Shown here: positions 1 to 8,389 of the stretch, piece by piece
How the letters are laid out: every line of letters starts with the position of its first letter
Numbering within the stretch: the stretch's first letter is position 1
Origin: Bdellovibrionaceae bacterium UBA1609
GTDB taxonomy: Bacteria; Bdellovibrionota; Bdellovibrionia; Bdellovibrionales; UBA1609
NCBI GenBank assembly: GCA_002321895.1
Contig: DCMZ01000008.1
Coordinates: 62,001 to 126,000, forward strand
Direction: 5' to 3'
DNA: 64,000 nt
Notes under the pieces: model-generated
Databases searched by the model: none
Told to the model about the DNA's origin: nothing
Seen by the model: the letters and a program-made list of their open reading frames with translations, nothing else
Program-made: the position numbers and the translations under genes

Positions 1-96
1 TAAAAAGAACATCCGAATGTTTGAGGGTCTAAGATAGGCCTTCACTTGATCGGCAAGGGAAGCATTTTGTATTGACGAGTTGCTGTTATCTTCCAT
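1..96 (-). CDS. Hypothetical protein, 5' end only (runs off the window)
   Basis: An ATG at 94-96 on the minus strand opens a frame of 32 codons that stays open to the window edge. The N-terminus is polar (MEDNSNSS), with no signal peptide, and nothing in it is recognisable. It lies 66 bases downstream of the end of the phosphatase-PilZ gene on the same strand, so it may be the next gene of that transcript. Coding status rests only on the open frame and position. Confidence 0.4.
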   Translation of the reverse strand, partial: MEDNSNSSIQNASLADQVKAYLRPSNIRMFFL

Positions 97-162
97 TACA
101 AAAGGCTAGCACTACTAAAAAGTGTCGTCCAATCATTAATTTAAAGTAACAGGAGGGATTCT

Positions 163-1143
163 TTAGCGATTGAGTGAACGAATGGGAACCGTGAACTCAA
201 CACCATAAAGGGTTTCTCCATTATTTTGGTAGGCACGAACAATGCGGCCAGCAAACTCTATGGGTTCGGCGACCTTTTGTCCTCCAAAGAATCCGGTGAT
301 TTCTTGGTGGGCTTTTAATGTGGGAGACCCTTCTTCCCTTAAGAGGAAACCAAACTCATTATAATTAAGACAGGTAAAGACACGATCCCCAGCAGAGTGA
401 TGTAGGGTCACCGGTACATTGCCTGAAAAACGATGGGCTCTTCGAGAAGAATCTGGGTCTGGGTCTCTTAGGTAAATATACTCAATATAATCATGTACGG
501 GTACCTGATACACCTTTTTAGAGGGGAACTCCATAGCACTTAAAGCACCGCTGTAGACACAGCCGGTATCTAAGCTGATCCGATTTTCACCCACTACGAC
601 GTTATCAAATACAGTATGTCCATGGACTATGGTTTTTTCCCAATTCATGGTTGTCGTCAAAAAAGGTTCACGAATCCACAAAAGCTGATCGGCATGTTCT
701 TCCTCATTAATCTCACTGAGTGAAATCTCAGGTACTCCTGCATGTACAAAAAAGAAGTCTTCCGTTTCGTAATACAGAGGCAAGTTTCTCAAAAATACTA
801 TATGTTGATTTGGGATATCATATTGCCCATCTTCTTGTGCGTAACTCGCTAAAGTGGCACTTCCGCCATTAAGAATAAAAAGCCCGGCATTGACTGAAGA
901 AGGGTTGTCGACGTAATCGATCATCATTTGCTCATGGTTGCCTCGAAGCGCGACTACGTTATATTTCTTTTTAAGATCAATTATAAATTGAATGACCTCG
1001 TTCGAATTAGGTCCTCGATCAACGTAGTCACCTAAAAAGACAAGAGTTGAACTATCATCAAGGGGTAGTTTACTGATCAACTCTTTAAGTTGATCAAAGC
1101 AACCATGTACATCACCAATAGCAAAAAGTTTATTTTCTGACAT
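163..1143 (-). CDS. Calcineurin-like serine/threonine phosphatase fused to a C-terminal PilZ-like domain
   Basis: Residues 1-215 form a PPP/diadenosine-tetraphosphatase-type metallophosphoesterase. The motifs GDVHG (D11, H13), GDYVDRG (D39, D42, R43), GNHE (N69-E71) and later HAGVP and HGHTV supply the metal ligands and catalytic arginine. From about residue 233 the protein changes character and resembles PilZ: an RRAHR (RxxxR) stretch, then NYNEFG in the place of the usual [DN]xSxxG, then a beta-rich tail. PilZ domains bind cyclic di-GMP, so the likely role is a cytoplasmic phosphatase with c-di-GMP-dependent activity or localisation. The phosphatase call is firm. The PilZ call is weaker because the serine of the second motif is replaced by asparagine. 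Confidence 0.8.
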   Translation of the reverse strand: MSENKLFAIGDVHGCFDQLKELISKLPLDDSSTLVFLGDYVDRGPNSNEVIQFIIDLKKKYNVVALRGNHEQMMIDYVDNPSSVNAGLFILNGGSATLASYAQEDGQYDIPNQHIVFLRNLPLYYETEDFFFVHAGVPEISLSEINEEEHADQLLWIREPFLTTTMNWEKTIVHGHTVFDNVVVGENRISLDTGCVYSGALSAMEFPSKKVYQVPVHDYIEYIYLRDPDPDSSRRAHRFSGNVPVTLHHSAGDRVFTCLNYNEFGFLLREEGSPTLKAHQEITGFFGGQKVAEPIEFAGRIVRAYQNNGETLYGVEFTVPIRSLNR

Positions 1144-1215
1144 CCATTCACCCTGAAACTATCCCATCATTATAGGCGAAGGAAGGGAGGGTGTCTTCCA
1201 TTGTTTTTTCTAAGG

Positions 1216-2376
1216 CTAGAAAGTCATAGTGAACTGCCCATTACCACCTTCCCAAGTCTCACCAGTACCAAATCGATCTAAGTCGAAAGTGAATAAAATA
1301 TGGAAAGAGGTTGTCGCTGATTGGATGAGAGCCCACCTAACATTGGCTCTATACTCGGTGGCAGAACTTTTGTCGTCAGAGTCTTTGAGGAGGGAATCAC
1401 CGACGCTTCGGTGCCAAGTCATTTCCAAACCTAAGTCCCAATGTCTGTGGGGTATAATCCATGGCAACCAAACAAAAGGTAGGGAGTCAAAATGACGGAG
1501 CTGCCCTTGGTCTGTTGTCCAAAGCTTATCTACATACCGAAAACCCCAAAGGCCCCAGGTCTGCTGAGATTGAAAATGCCATTTAACATATTGGCTGTTT
1601 TGAAAGCTAGTATTTACTTGTAGTTCATCGAGGGAATATAAAATTGAGGAATAAAACTCAGAGGTTTTAAAGAACCCGTCTAAAGAATGTCGACTCCTAC
1701 GTACGGCCGTTGATGAACTGGGGTTTTCCCAATGTACGAGGGGTTCTACTACAGCATTTAAGTAATAGGAATTTGCATTTTGGGTTTTAAAATAAGAGAG
1801 AGAGTGGGTGACGGGTGTGATGGTAAACTCATCATCGGATTCATTTCTGCCGTTACGGGTAAAATCGTGAAAAGTGGATTGCCAGCGAAGTACGGATTGT
1901 CTAAAACGCTTATCGATACTTAAGCCTATATCATCATTGGCTTTATCAGCATCATACTCTCCATGAATACCAAGGTAGGTATGATTAAAAACAGGTATTA
2001 AAAATTCAACAAACTGACCCACAGTTTCGGAACTGTAATCTTGGTGCTTACTCCATTGTGCTCTGAAATAGGTTTTATCGGTTACGGGAGCGGTAATCAA
2101 AAATTGCTGATCCACAAAAAAACGAGTTTTACTCAGAGAACCCACGGCAGCACAGAGCTGTGTATCATGATGGTTTATGAGTCGAAGGTATTTACAGGGT
2201 ATAGGAGAAAAAGTTAACTCGTCGGATTCCACCTCACTATTATATTTTAAAGAAGTGGTGGTGCTGAAATCATCGGATGTGGAAAATCCTCTGACTTCGA
2301 TAGGTAGAAACGGGACCGGATTTGAAGCCAATGCCTGAGCAGAAAAAAGTATGAGGGCTAGTGCTAAAAGTTTCAT
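1216..2376 (-). CDS. Predicted outer-membrane beta-barrel protein, unknown family
   Basis: A 386-residue protein with a clear Sec signal peptide (about residues 1-17, ending AQALA). It then has a strongly beta-like pattern of alternating polar and aromatic residues and ends in phenylalanine (TMTF), the usual C-terminal recognition signal for BAM-assembled barrels. Two cysteines near residues 61 and 74 may form a disulfide. No enzyme motif was recognised; the placement in the outer membrane is an inference from the signal peptide and the terminal strand. It is separated from the upstream phosphatase-PilZ gene by 72 bases and may be transcribed on its own. Confidence 0.7.
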   Translation of the reverse strand: MKLLALALILFSAQALASNPVPFLPIEVRGFSTSDDFSTTTSLKYNSEVESDELTFSPIPCKYLRLINHHDTQLCAAVGSLSKTRFFVDQQFLITAPVTDKTYFRAQWSKHQDYSSETVGQFVEFLIPVFNHTYLGIHGEYDADKANDDIGLSIDKRFRQSVLRWQSTFHDFTRNGRNESDDEFTITPVTHSLSYFKTQNANSYYLNAVVEPLVHWENPSSSTAVRRSRHSLDGFFKTSEFYSSILYSLDELQVNTSFQNSQYVKWHFQSQQTWGLWGFRYVDKLWTTDQGQLRHFDSLPFVWLPWIIPHRHWDLGLEMTWHRSVGDSLLKDSDDKSSATEYRANVRWALIQSATTSFHILFTFDLDRFGTGETWEGGNGQFTMTF

Positions 2377-2498
2377 AGATAGACAACTTTAGAACAGTAA
2401 CAGATAAACTTTCAACCCTTAGTACCAAGTCCTACAAGTCAAATGCCTCTTGGATGAACGATGTAGTGTAAGCATTGTTTTTAATGTTTGCAGAATTC

Positions 2499-2526
2499 AA
2501 AAAAAAGGAGCGGAAAATCCGCTCCT
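2499..2526 (-). terminator. Intrinsic terminator of the candidate small RNA
   Basis: A perfect 9-bp stem (AGGAGCGGA / TCCGCTCCT) with a 3-nt loop is followed on the minus strand by a run of seven T. This is a textbook Rho-independent terminator for minus-strand transcription. Confidence 0.8.
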
Positions 2527-2716
2527 AAGGCGTTACTCTTTGGGGAAAGAATAAGCAATTTGGCTTTGGTTCCTTGTGTTGGGTGCTTCCGTCTTTCGAC
2601 GGTTGCATCTTCTATATAGAGCAATGTAGGTGCCATATTCCATTGCTGGGTGGGTTTGATTTGAAAGGTTTTATTGTTATCCCAATGACACTTCAAATCC
2701 ATAAAAACAGGCTAAG
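2499..2716 (-). ncRNA. Candidate structured small RNA of about 218 nt
   Basis: On the minus strand this stretch folds into five consecutive hairpins. They are 2692-2699 with 2658-2665 (GATTTGAA/TTCAAATC, with an inner ATTG/CAAT pair), 2641-2647 with 2620-2626, CCGTC-GAAA-GACGG at 2589-2602 (GNRA tetraloop), a 9-bp stem with a 4-nt loop at 2533-2554, and a perfect 9-bp terminator at 2506-2526 followed by seven U. A promoter-like sequence lies just upstream. The only reading frame here (73 codons) runs through the terminator and lacks a recognisable product. I see no match to 6S, tmRNA, SRP, RNase P or c-di-GMP riboswitch cores. Confidence 0.45.
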
Positions 2717-2722
2717 TCGTGG

Positions 2723-2751
2723 ATTCTACGGCGTATTCTGAAATATGACTA
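2723..2751 (-). promoter_or_regulatory. Putative sigma-70 promoter for the candidate small RNA
   Basis: On the minus strand TAGTCA (2746-2751) is followed after 17 bases by TAGAAT (2723-2728), 4/6 and 5/6 matches to the -35 and -10 consensus. It would start transcription near 2716, just before the first hairpin. Confidence 0.4.
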
Positions 2752-2921
2752 AAACCTGCAACTGTCTAAAGGTTTAGCAGGAAAAATTAGTGATTCATTA
2801 GTGATTTCAGGTACTTACTAATGGCGCGCTAACAGTCGTTGCCATCATGGCAACACTTTTCAAACATTTAAACGTTTTTAGGCAGATTCCATTGCCAGCA
2901 GGAAGGAGAGCTGGCAGCCTG

Positions 2922-3464
2922 ATGACCATGAAGTTTTTGATTTTTGTAGCAGTTGTATTACTCGTTGGCTGTCAAACACCTAAAAAGTCTGAAAAGCCTG
3001 TCTCTCGAACGGAACTTCCAATTACTAGTGGAGTGACTACAAAAGTTCCCGAATACGAACCTTTAGATGTGATTGAACGGCTTCAGTTAACAACCCGATT
3101 TGAAAATATTGGTTTTCATCAAACCGCTTTTAATCCTTGTGATTTAGGATTTGTATCTAGGCAGTGCGGAACACAGTATGTAGCGGCCATAAACTTTCAA
3201 CTGTTATGTCGAGCGAGCACTGGAACCACTGAGCTTGTTACTCATGCGGAACTACATCCCCTAGACTATGGAGATGTAAAATGGCAAATCGCCGGTCAAA
3301 GGGGATTTTTAAGGACTGATGGCCAGGGGATGGGGCAGATTCGACTGGTGACTCGTAAATCGGCGCGAAAAAATAGGCTCATATTGATTTCAAATGGGCA
3401 AACACTTGGTCTTAGAGCTGGTGAAATCAGAAAAATAGTACTGCCTCAAGAATGGTGTTATTAA
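2922..3464 (+). CDS. Putative lipoprotein, unknown function
   Basis: The start chosen is the ATG at 2922, 11 bases after GGAAGGAGAG, which gives a lipoprotein signal peptide ending in a lipobox (LVGC) about residue 17. The frame is open further upstream to 2847 but that extension encodes an unlikely N-terminus. The mature part is about 160 residues with several cysteines (SRQCGTQ, LLCRA) and ends EWCY; I do not recognise the fold. It lies nine bases before the potassium channel gene and is probably the first gene of a four-gene operon (2922-7113), so it could be an envelope partner of those transporters. Confidence 0.7.
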   Translation: MTMKFLIFVAVVLLVGCQTPKKSEKPVSRTELPITSGVTTKVPEYEPLDVIERLQLTTRFENIGFHQTAFNPCDLGFVSRQCGTQYVAAINFQLLCRASTGTTELVTHAELHPLDYGDVKWQIAGQRGFLRTDGQGMGQIRLVTRKSARKNRLILISNGQTLGLRAGEIRKIVLPQEWCY

Positions 3465-3473
3465 ACTGGTACT

Positions 3474-4280
3474 ATGACTTTAAAAAGTAAAATTCACGAA
3501 ATTATTTTTGAAGCCGAGACTCCGGCGGGTAAGCTTTTTGATGTGGCGCTTCTCTGGGCCATTGTCTTAAGTGTTGGTTCGGTGATGTTAGAGAGTGTGA
3601 GCTCTCTCCAAATCAAATATGGAGATCTATTTTGGGCAGCCGAATGGATTTTTACAATTCTGTTTACCATAGAATATGGTCTGCGTGTCTATAGCACTGT
3701 GAAACCTCGAGGGTACATTTTTTCATTCTATGGAATGGTGGATCTTCTCGCTATTCTGCCCACCTATCTGAGTTTGGTATTTACAGGAACACATTCTTTG
3801 ATTGTGATTCGGGCGTTACGTTTATTGCGAGTTTTTCGGGTGCTGAAGTTGGGCCGGTACTTCAATGAAGCACAAATGTTGATTGGAGCTTTGAGAACAA
3901 GCAGCCCAAAGATCACCGTGTTTCTTGCTGCGGTTCTTTCCCTTTGCGTAATCATGGGGACATTTATGTATTTAATTGAAGGCGCTGAAAATGGTTTTAC
4001 CAGTATCCCAAGAAGTATTTATTGGACCATCGTTACGATGACAACAGTGGGGTATGGTGACATTGCTCCACAAACTGTAGGTGGACAGTTTTTAGCTTCG
4101 GCTGTTATGCTGTTAGGGTACGGGATTCTTGCTGTTCCTACAGGAATTGTTTCCGCGGAGATTGCAAGTTTCAAAAGACAAGATATTAACACCCACAGTT
4201 GTCCTCATTGCTGTGCAGAGGGGCACAAGAGAAACGCTATTTATTGTATGGCCTGTGGATCTGAATTACATCCAGACTAA
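3474..4280 (+). CDS. Voltage-gated-type potassium channel with C-terminal zinc ribbon
   Basis: A six-helix Kv-type channel. The S4-like segment contains RALRLLRVFRVLKLGRY with regularly spaced arginines, and the pore carries the K+ selectivity filter TVGYGD near residue 192. After the last helix the cytoplasmic tail ends in a zinc-ribbon knuckle (CPHC ... CMAC) instead of a RCK/TrkA domain. The start is the ATG at 3474, nine bases after the lipoprotein stop; the Kef-type antiporter follows 11 bases downstream. K+ transport is well supported. The role of the zinc ribbon, possibly gating or protein contact, is unknown. Confidence 0.9.
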   Translation: MTLKSKIHEIIFEAETPAGKLFDVALLWAIVLSVGSVMLESVSSLQIKYGDLFWAAEWIFTILFTIEYGLRVYSTVKPRGYIFSFYGMVDLLAILPTYLSLVFTGTHSLIVIRALRLLRVFRVLKLGRYFNEAQMLIGALRTSSPKITVFLAAVLSLCVIMGTFMYLIEGAENGFTSIPRSIYWTIVTMTTVGYGDIAPQTVGGQFLASAVMLLGYGILAVPTGIVSAEIASFKRQDINTHSCPHCCAEGHKRNAIYCMACGSELHPD

Positions 4281-4291
4281 CGAGAAAAAAA

Positions 4292-6088
4292 TTGCATAAC
4301 ACTCTCATTGAAATACTCATCTTTTTATCTGCTGCCGTTTTATGTGTTCCGCTTTTTAAGTTTTTCCGCCTTGGAGCTATACTTGCTTATCTTTTTGGTG
4401 GGATAGTCATCGGGCCAAGCGCATTAAAACTCATAGAAGATCCCAAGACCATTTTGCATTTTTCCGAACTGGGCGTTGTGTTTCTTCTTTTTATTATTGG
4501 TTTGGAATTGAAGCCATCTCGTTTGTGGCAAATGCGTTCCTCGGTATTTGGAATGGGGCTCATGCAGGTTTTTGCTTCAGGAGCGATTCTAGCTGGCATA
4601 GGTTATTCTTTTGGCTTTCCAATGAATGCCTCTATTGTAGCGGGATTCGGTTTGGCTCTATCCTCGACGGCTTTTGCTATTCAAATCTTAGAAGAAAATA
4701 GACAGCTGAAAACAACTCATGGTCAGGGCTCGTTCTCGATTTTATTATTTCAAGATATAGCCGTTGTTCCATTGCTCGCTTTAGTGCCTTTGTTGGCCGG
4801 TTCAAGTACTGGTGAAACCTCATTTAATGATTTTATTGTCATGTTGATTACAGTGGCGGTCTTTATAGGTTTTGGATTATTTGTAGTGAGATACTTCTTT
4901 TCCTATATAGCCAAGGCTCGAGTACAAGAAGTTTTTACAGCTACAGCATTATTAATAGTAATTGGTTCCGCCATCATAATGGAAAATGTTGGCCTTTCAA
5001 TGGGAACAGGGGCTTTCTTGGCTGGGGTGCTATTGGCTAACTCTGAGTACAGGCACGAGTTAGAAATAAACTTAGAGCCTTTTAAGGGTCTACTTCTTGG
5101 ACTGTTTTTTATTGCTGTTGGAATGTCTTTAGATCTAGATGCTGTTGTTTCGCGGCCTTTAGATATTCTCTTGTTGGTTGTTTTGTTTATGTCTGTGAAG
5201 GCCACAGTGATTTACGGTTTAGCTAGATTATTTCGATATCCACGAGAGTCAGCACGAAATATGGCCTTTACGCTCCCTCAAGGTGGAGAATTTGCCTTTG
5301 TTATATTTGCGGCGGCATTGGGACAATCTTTGTTTGACGGTGAAACTGCAGCACTACTTAATGCCGCCGTTGTAATTAGTATGGGTGTCACCCCATTACT
5401 GTTTAATTTGAATCAAAAATATTTGCGCACTTATTCAGAAGTTTCAGAAAGACCTTTTGATAAAGTGGAATCAAAGGAAGCTGAAGTTATAATTGCAGGT
5501 TACGGGCGATTTGGACAAATCGTAGCTCGATTTTTGAGATCCCAGGACGTGGGATTTACTATCTTAGAGCACAGCGCAGCTCAGGTAGATACGGCTAGAA
5601 AATATGGGTCTAAGATCTACTATGGAGATGCTTCTCGAAAGGATGTCGTAGAGTCCGCAGGCGGAAATGAGGCAAAAATATTTGTACTGGCAATTGATGA
5701 TCCGGCCACCTCCATAAAAGCGGCTAAGATGGTGAAAACCAACTATCCTCATTTAAAAATCATAGCTCGAGTAAGGAATAGACAACATGCTATTGAGCTT
5801 CTTTCCTTAGGAATTGAAAACGTTCATAGGGAAACCTATCTGACCAGTTTAGAAGTGGCTAAAGAGGTTCTTTTGGAGCGAGGTGGAGTCCGCGACCGAA
5901 TTAATAGAAAACTGGCACTATTTAGAAGGCACGATGAAAATATCCTTCGGGAACAGCTGGCCCATCGTGAAGATGAAACAGGAATGATTTCATATATAAA
6001 TAAAGCTAATGCGGAACTCGATCAGATTTTACGTGCTGATGGGGAATCATCTGAAGGTTCAAAACAAGGAGATGGGAGTCCATCGTGA
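4292..6088 (+). CDS. CPA2-family cation:proton antiporter with TrkA-N domain (KefB/KefC-like)
   Basis: About 380 N-terminal residues form a multi-helix Na+/H+ exchanger domain with the family segment PQGGEFAFV. A cytoplasmic TrkA-N/RCK Rossmann domain follows (VIIAGYGRFGQIVARFL, then YGDASRKDVV), which in KefB/C binds nucleotides or glutathione conjugates. The start appears to be TTG at 4292, since no better ATG is present nearby. The family exports K+ or exchanges cations for protons. It shares an operon with a Kv-type channel, and its stop overlaps the GTG of the next gene (GTGA), suggesting translational coupling. Ion specificity cannot be read from sequence. Confidence 0.9.
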   Translation: MHNTLIEILIFLSAAVLCVPLFKFFRLGAILAYLFGGIVIGPSALKLIEDPKTILHFSELGVVFLLFIIGLELKPSRLWQMRSSVFGMGLMQVFASGAILAGIGYSFGFPMNASIVAGFGLALSSTAFAIQILEENRQLKTTHGQGSFSILLFQDIAVVPLLALVPLLAGSSTGETSFNDFIVMLITVAVFIGFGLFVVRYFFSYIAKARVQEVFTATALLIVIGSAIIMENVGLSMGTGAFLAGVLLANSEYRHELEINLEPFKGLLLGLFFIAVGMSLDLDAVVSRPLDILLLVVLFMSVKATVIYGLARLFRYPRESARNMAFTLPQGGEFAFVIFAAALGQSLFDGETAALLNAAVVISMGVTPLLFNLNQKYLRTYSEVSERPFDKVESKEAEVIIAGYGRFGQIVARFLRSQDVGFTILEHSAAQVDTARKYGSKIYYGDASRKDVVESAGGNEAKIFVLAIDDPATSIKAAKMVKTNYPHLKIIARVRNRQHAIELLSLGIENVHRETYLTSLEVAKEVLLERGGVRDRINRKLALFRRHDENILREQLAHREDETGMISYINKANAELDQILRADGESSEGSKQGDGSPS

Positions 6089-7113
6089 ATGTAAGTCTGG
6101 CACTGAAATACGGATACTTATTAGGGGTTGTGATTATTTTTTTCGTTGGATTGGGAGAATCACGAGGCCCTTTAGTCATTGCCTTTATTTTAGCTTATCT
6201 TGTCTTTCCTTTGGTTAAAAAGTTGGAAGGCAAGGGGGTTCCAAGGATGTTGGCCGTATCGTCGGTTTTTTCTACAATGATTTTGGTATTAGTGGGTGTG
6301 CTTGTTTTAGTCATTCCCGGACTTGTGGAAGATGGGCAGGAGTTTGCCAAAGAACTACCTCAAAGTGTGGGGAGAGTGGTCGATAAAATTCAGGTTCTTG
6401 CGTTGGATAACAACGTTCCTTTAGATATGTCAAAGGATGGCATTAAGACTTTTTTTGCAGATCATGCTTCCAAGTTGTCATCTGGCCTGGTTAAAAACGC
6501 ATCGGTCTCTTTGGTCAATGGTATATCTGGTATTTTCAGTAGTGTGCTTGGAATATTGAATGTATTTTTAATTCCCTTATTTTTCTTTTATGTCATTTCT
6601 GATTACGAAAATATTGTCAAAAAGATCCGAGGATATTTGCCAAAATCATCGATAGATAAAATTGACTATTATGTGAGTATGTCGAATCACGTGCTCAGTG
6701 GATACATCAGGGGTCAAATGATTGTGGCGTTGTGCTTGGCAATACTTTACTCCATTGGTCTGTCGTTGGCGGGATTGAAATTTGGTTTCTTGATCGGAGT
6801 TATCTCTGGTTTGATTAGTATTATTCCCTATGCGGGTTTTGCTATAGGCTTTATCACGTCCATGGTGATTGCTCTGGCTGATGGTTCTGGGTTTGGTGTG
6901 TATCTTTCCGTGGCGGCAGTATTTGCATTTGTCCAAACGCTAGAGGGTTTTGTTATTACACCAAAAATGGTGGGTGATAAGGTGGGGCTGTCTGCGCTAT
7001 CAACCATGTTAGCGCTTATTATCGGTGGTAACTTATTGGGTCTTCCCGGCATGCTTTTAGGGATTCCTATATTTGCTATTGTGAAGCGTTCTCTGGTGGA
7101 AATTAAAAACTAG
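6085..7113 (+). CDS. AI-2E family transporter (PerM/YdiK-like membrane protein)
   Basis: A 342-residue integral membrane protein of the AI-2E/PerM family. It has paired N-terminal helices, a soluble middle region and C-terminal helices with the typical GFLIGVISGLISIIPYAG and EGFVITPKMVG segments. Members export autoinducer-2 or act as Na+/H+ antiporters; the neighbourhood of K+ channel and Kef antiporter favours an ion-related role here, which is inference. The GTG start overlaps the antiporter stop by four bases. The 3' end overlaps the convergent MipA-like gene by 11 bases. Confidence 0.9.
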   Translation: MNVSLALKYGYLLGVVIIFFVGLGESRGPLVIAFILAYLVFPLVKKLEGKGVPRMLAVSSVFSTMILVLVGVLVLVIPGLVEDGQEFAKELPQSVGRVVDKIQVLALDNNVPLDMSKDGIKTFFADHASKLSSGLVKNASVSLVNGISGIFSSVLGILNVFLIPLFFFYVISDYENIVKKIRGYLPKSSIDKIDYYVSMSNHVLSGYIRGQMIVALCLAILYSIGLSLAGLKFGFLIGVISGLISIIPYAGFAIGFITSMVIALADGSGFGVYLSVAAVFAFVQTLEGFVITPKMVGDKVGLSALSTMLALIIGGNLLGLPGMLLGIPIFAIVKRSLVEIKN

Positions 7114-7963
7114 GATTAACTTTCACAAGCTTCTTAGATTTCCAAAGATTCCAACTCATACCGACGCCAACAGAGTAGTTCGTGGAGTTCACAAAAAGTG
7201 GACTGTCTTCATTGGCAGCTCCAGAATGAAAGTCTGCTCCTACAAACGAGTAGAAGTTATGCATCCCAAGTGGGATAACATAAGACATGGTTATATATGA
7301 GCCTACAAACCCATCCTTAGCGCTGTGTTGGGATCTATCAGCAGTCACAAACTCAGGGCGCACTTCATAGAAATAGGAATGTAGCTTTCGGGTGGCCCAA
7401 GTAGCTCCAAAATTAAAATAAAACTCATGTCCCGTATTTAAAAGGTTTAAGTCTCGCCAACTTATATATGGCGAAAATGTAAATCCTTGTTCTTCAATAT
7501 GATCAAAGCTTGCAGAAGTCACTGTCCTCAACGGAATATGGATGTCGAGTTTTCCTTCATCGCGCAATCGATAAGCGTGATAGACAAGCTTAGGCCCAAA
7601 CTCCATGAGAAGATCTAGGGTTGGCATTCCTTCTCTGTCGGGATTGTCTTTAGAGCCGGCAGGAAAGGAGCCTGAGGCACTAAAAGTAAGAGTGTAGTTT
7701 TTGCCATCCATGAGAAGGCTTCGTAGGCCATCTTCTCGGTCAGCTTTAACTATTGGTGTTCGTAGTCGAACAAGTGGTGCTGGCAAAGTGAGGGTTTGAT
7801 TTTCACGAGCTGCCGGGTACTGAGGAAACCAGGCTGTGAAGAGGCCCACTCCAAGTTCTAGTACGGGTTTATATTCTTCGGGTTCGGGAGGTGCTGAGGA
7901 AGACCAAGCCGGGATTCCAGAGAAATAGAATAAAATTGCAGAAATCAGTAATGGGTATCTCAT
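7103..7963 (-). CDS. MipA/OmpV family outer-membrane protein
   Basis: A 286-residue protein with a signal peptide (residues 1-20 or so) and the MipA/OmpV pattern. It begins with LELGVGLFTAWFPQYP, continues through a strand-rich barrel, and ends with a GVGMSW...KLVKVNPSF strand closing in phenylalanine. Family members are outer-membrane scaffolds or porin-like proteins (MipA links MltA and PBP1B in E. coli). It stands alone on the minus strand, convergent with and slightly overlapping the AI-2E gene. Confidence 0.8.
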   Translation of the reverse strand: MRYPLLISAILFYFSGIPAWSSSAPPEPEEYKPVLELGVGLFTAWFPQYPAARENQTLTLPAPLVRLRTPIVKADREDGLRSLLMDGKNYTLTFSASGSFPAGSKDNPDREGMPTLDLLMEFGPKLVYHAYRLRDEGKLDIHIPLRTVTSASFDHIEEQGFTFSPYISWRDLNLLNTGHEFYFNFGATWATRKLHSYFYEVRPEFVTADRSQHSAKDGFVGSYITMSYVIPLGMHNFYSFVGADFHSGAANEDSPLFVNSTNYSVGVGMSWNLWKSKKLVKVNPSF

Positions 7964-8152
7964 GTTCTAAGCTCTATTTTCATTGAGATCCCTTAAGAAT
8001 CATACCCGTGGTTAAAATCCCCTTCGTTGGTCCTAATTATCTGTTTTGGACCACATAAGATGAATTTATTTTATGGCAAAAAGTTGGCACCTCTATTGCT
8101 CAATCATTAAGCGTGGGTGGCAAAATGCCTCCATTTTTCCGGGAGGGGAATA

Positions 8153-8389
8153 ATGAAAATACGTCATACTATAGTTTATATTATGGCTTCATTTGGAATG
8201 TTATCCGGCGCGGTTGCTAGTACGGAAACCTTGCGCATTAAGTTGGTTCGATTAGACACTTCGGCGTCGAATGTCAAAGTGGAGAAGAGGCTGTCTATGG
8301 ATCTGTCATCCGCATTGTTTAAAGCAGAAGACGAAATGCAAGTGGCACATCAGGCTTTAAAAGAGATTTATAAGGTTAAATCCAATTAG
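8153..8389 (+). CDS. Small secreted protein, unknown function
   Basis: A 78-residue protein. The ATG at 8153 is preceded by a strong ribosome site (GGGAGGGG at 8141-8148) and opens a Sec signal peptide (residues 1-23, ending AVAS). The mature part is about 55 charged residues, probably helical near the C-terminus (FKAEDEMQVAHQALKEIYK). Its stop shares four bases with the stop of the convergent protein kinase gene. No family was recognised. Confidence 0.6.
   Translation: MKIRHTIVYIMASFGMLSGAVASTETLRIKLVRLDTSASNVKVEKRLSMDLSSALFKAEDEMQVAHQALKEIYKVKSN

Noticed and set aside
2481..2702. 73-codon minus-strand ORF
   Set aside because: It runs through a strong intrinsic terminator and its DNA is organised as five hairpins; the protein has no recognisable features. 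I annotated the region as a candidate RNA instead.
2499..2716. Known RNA (SRP, 6S, tmRNA, RNase P, c-di-GMP riboswitch)
   Set aside because: The conserved cores of these RNAs were looked for by eye and not found.
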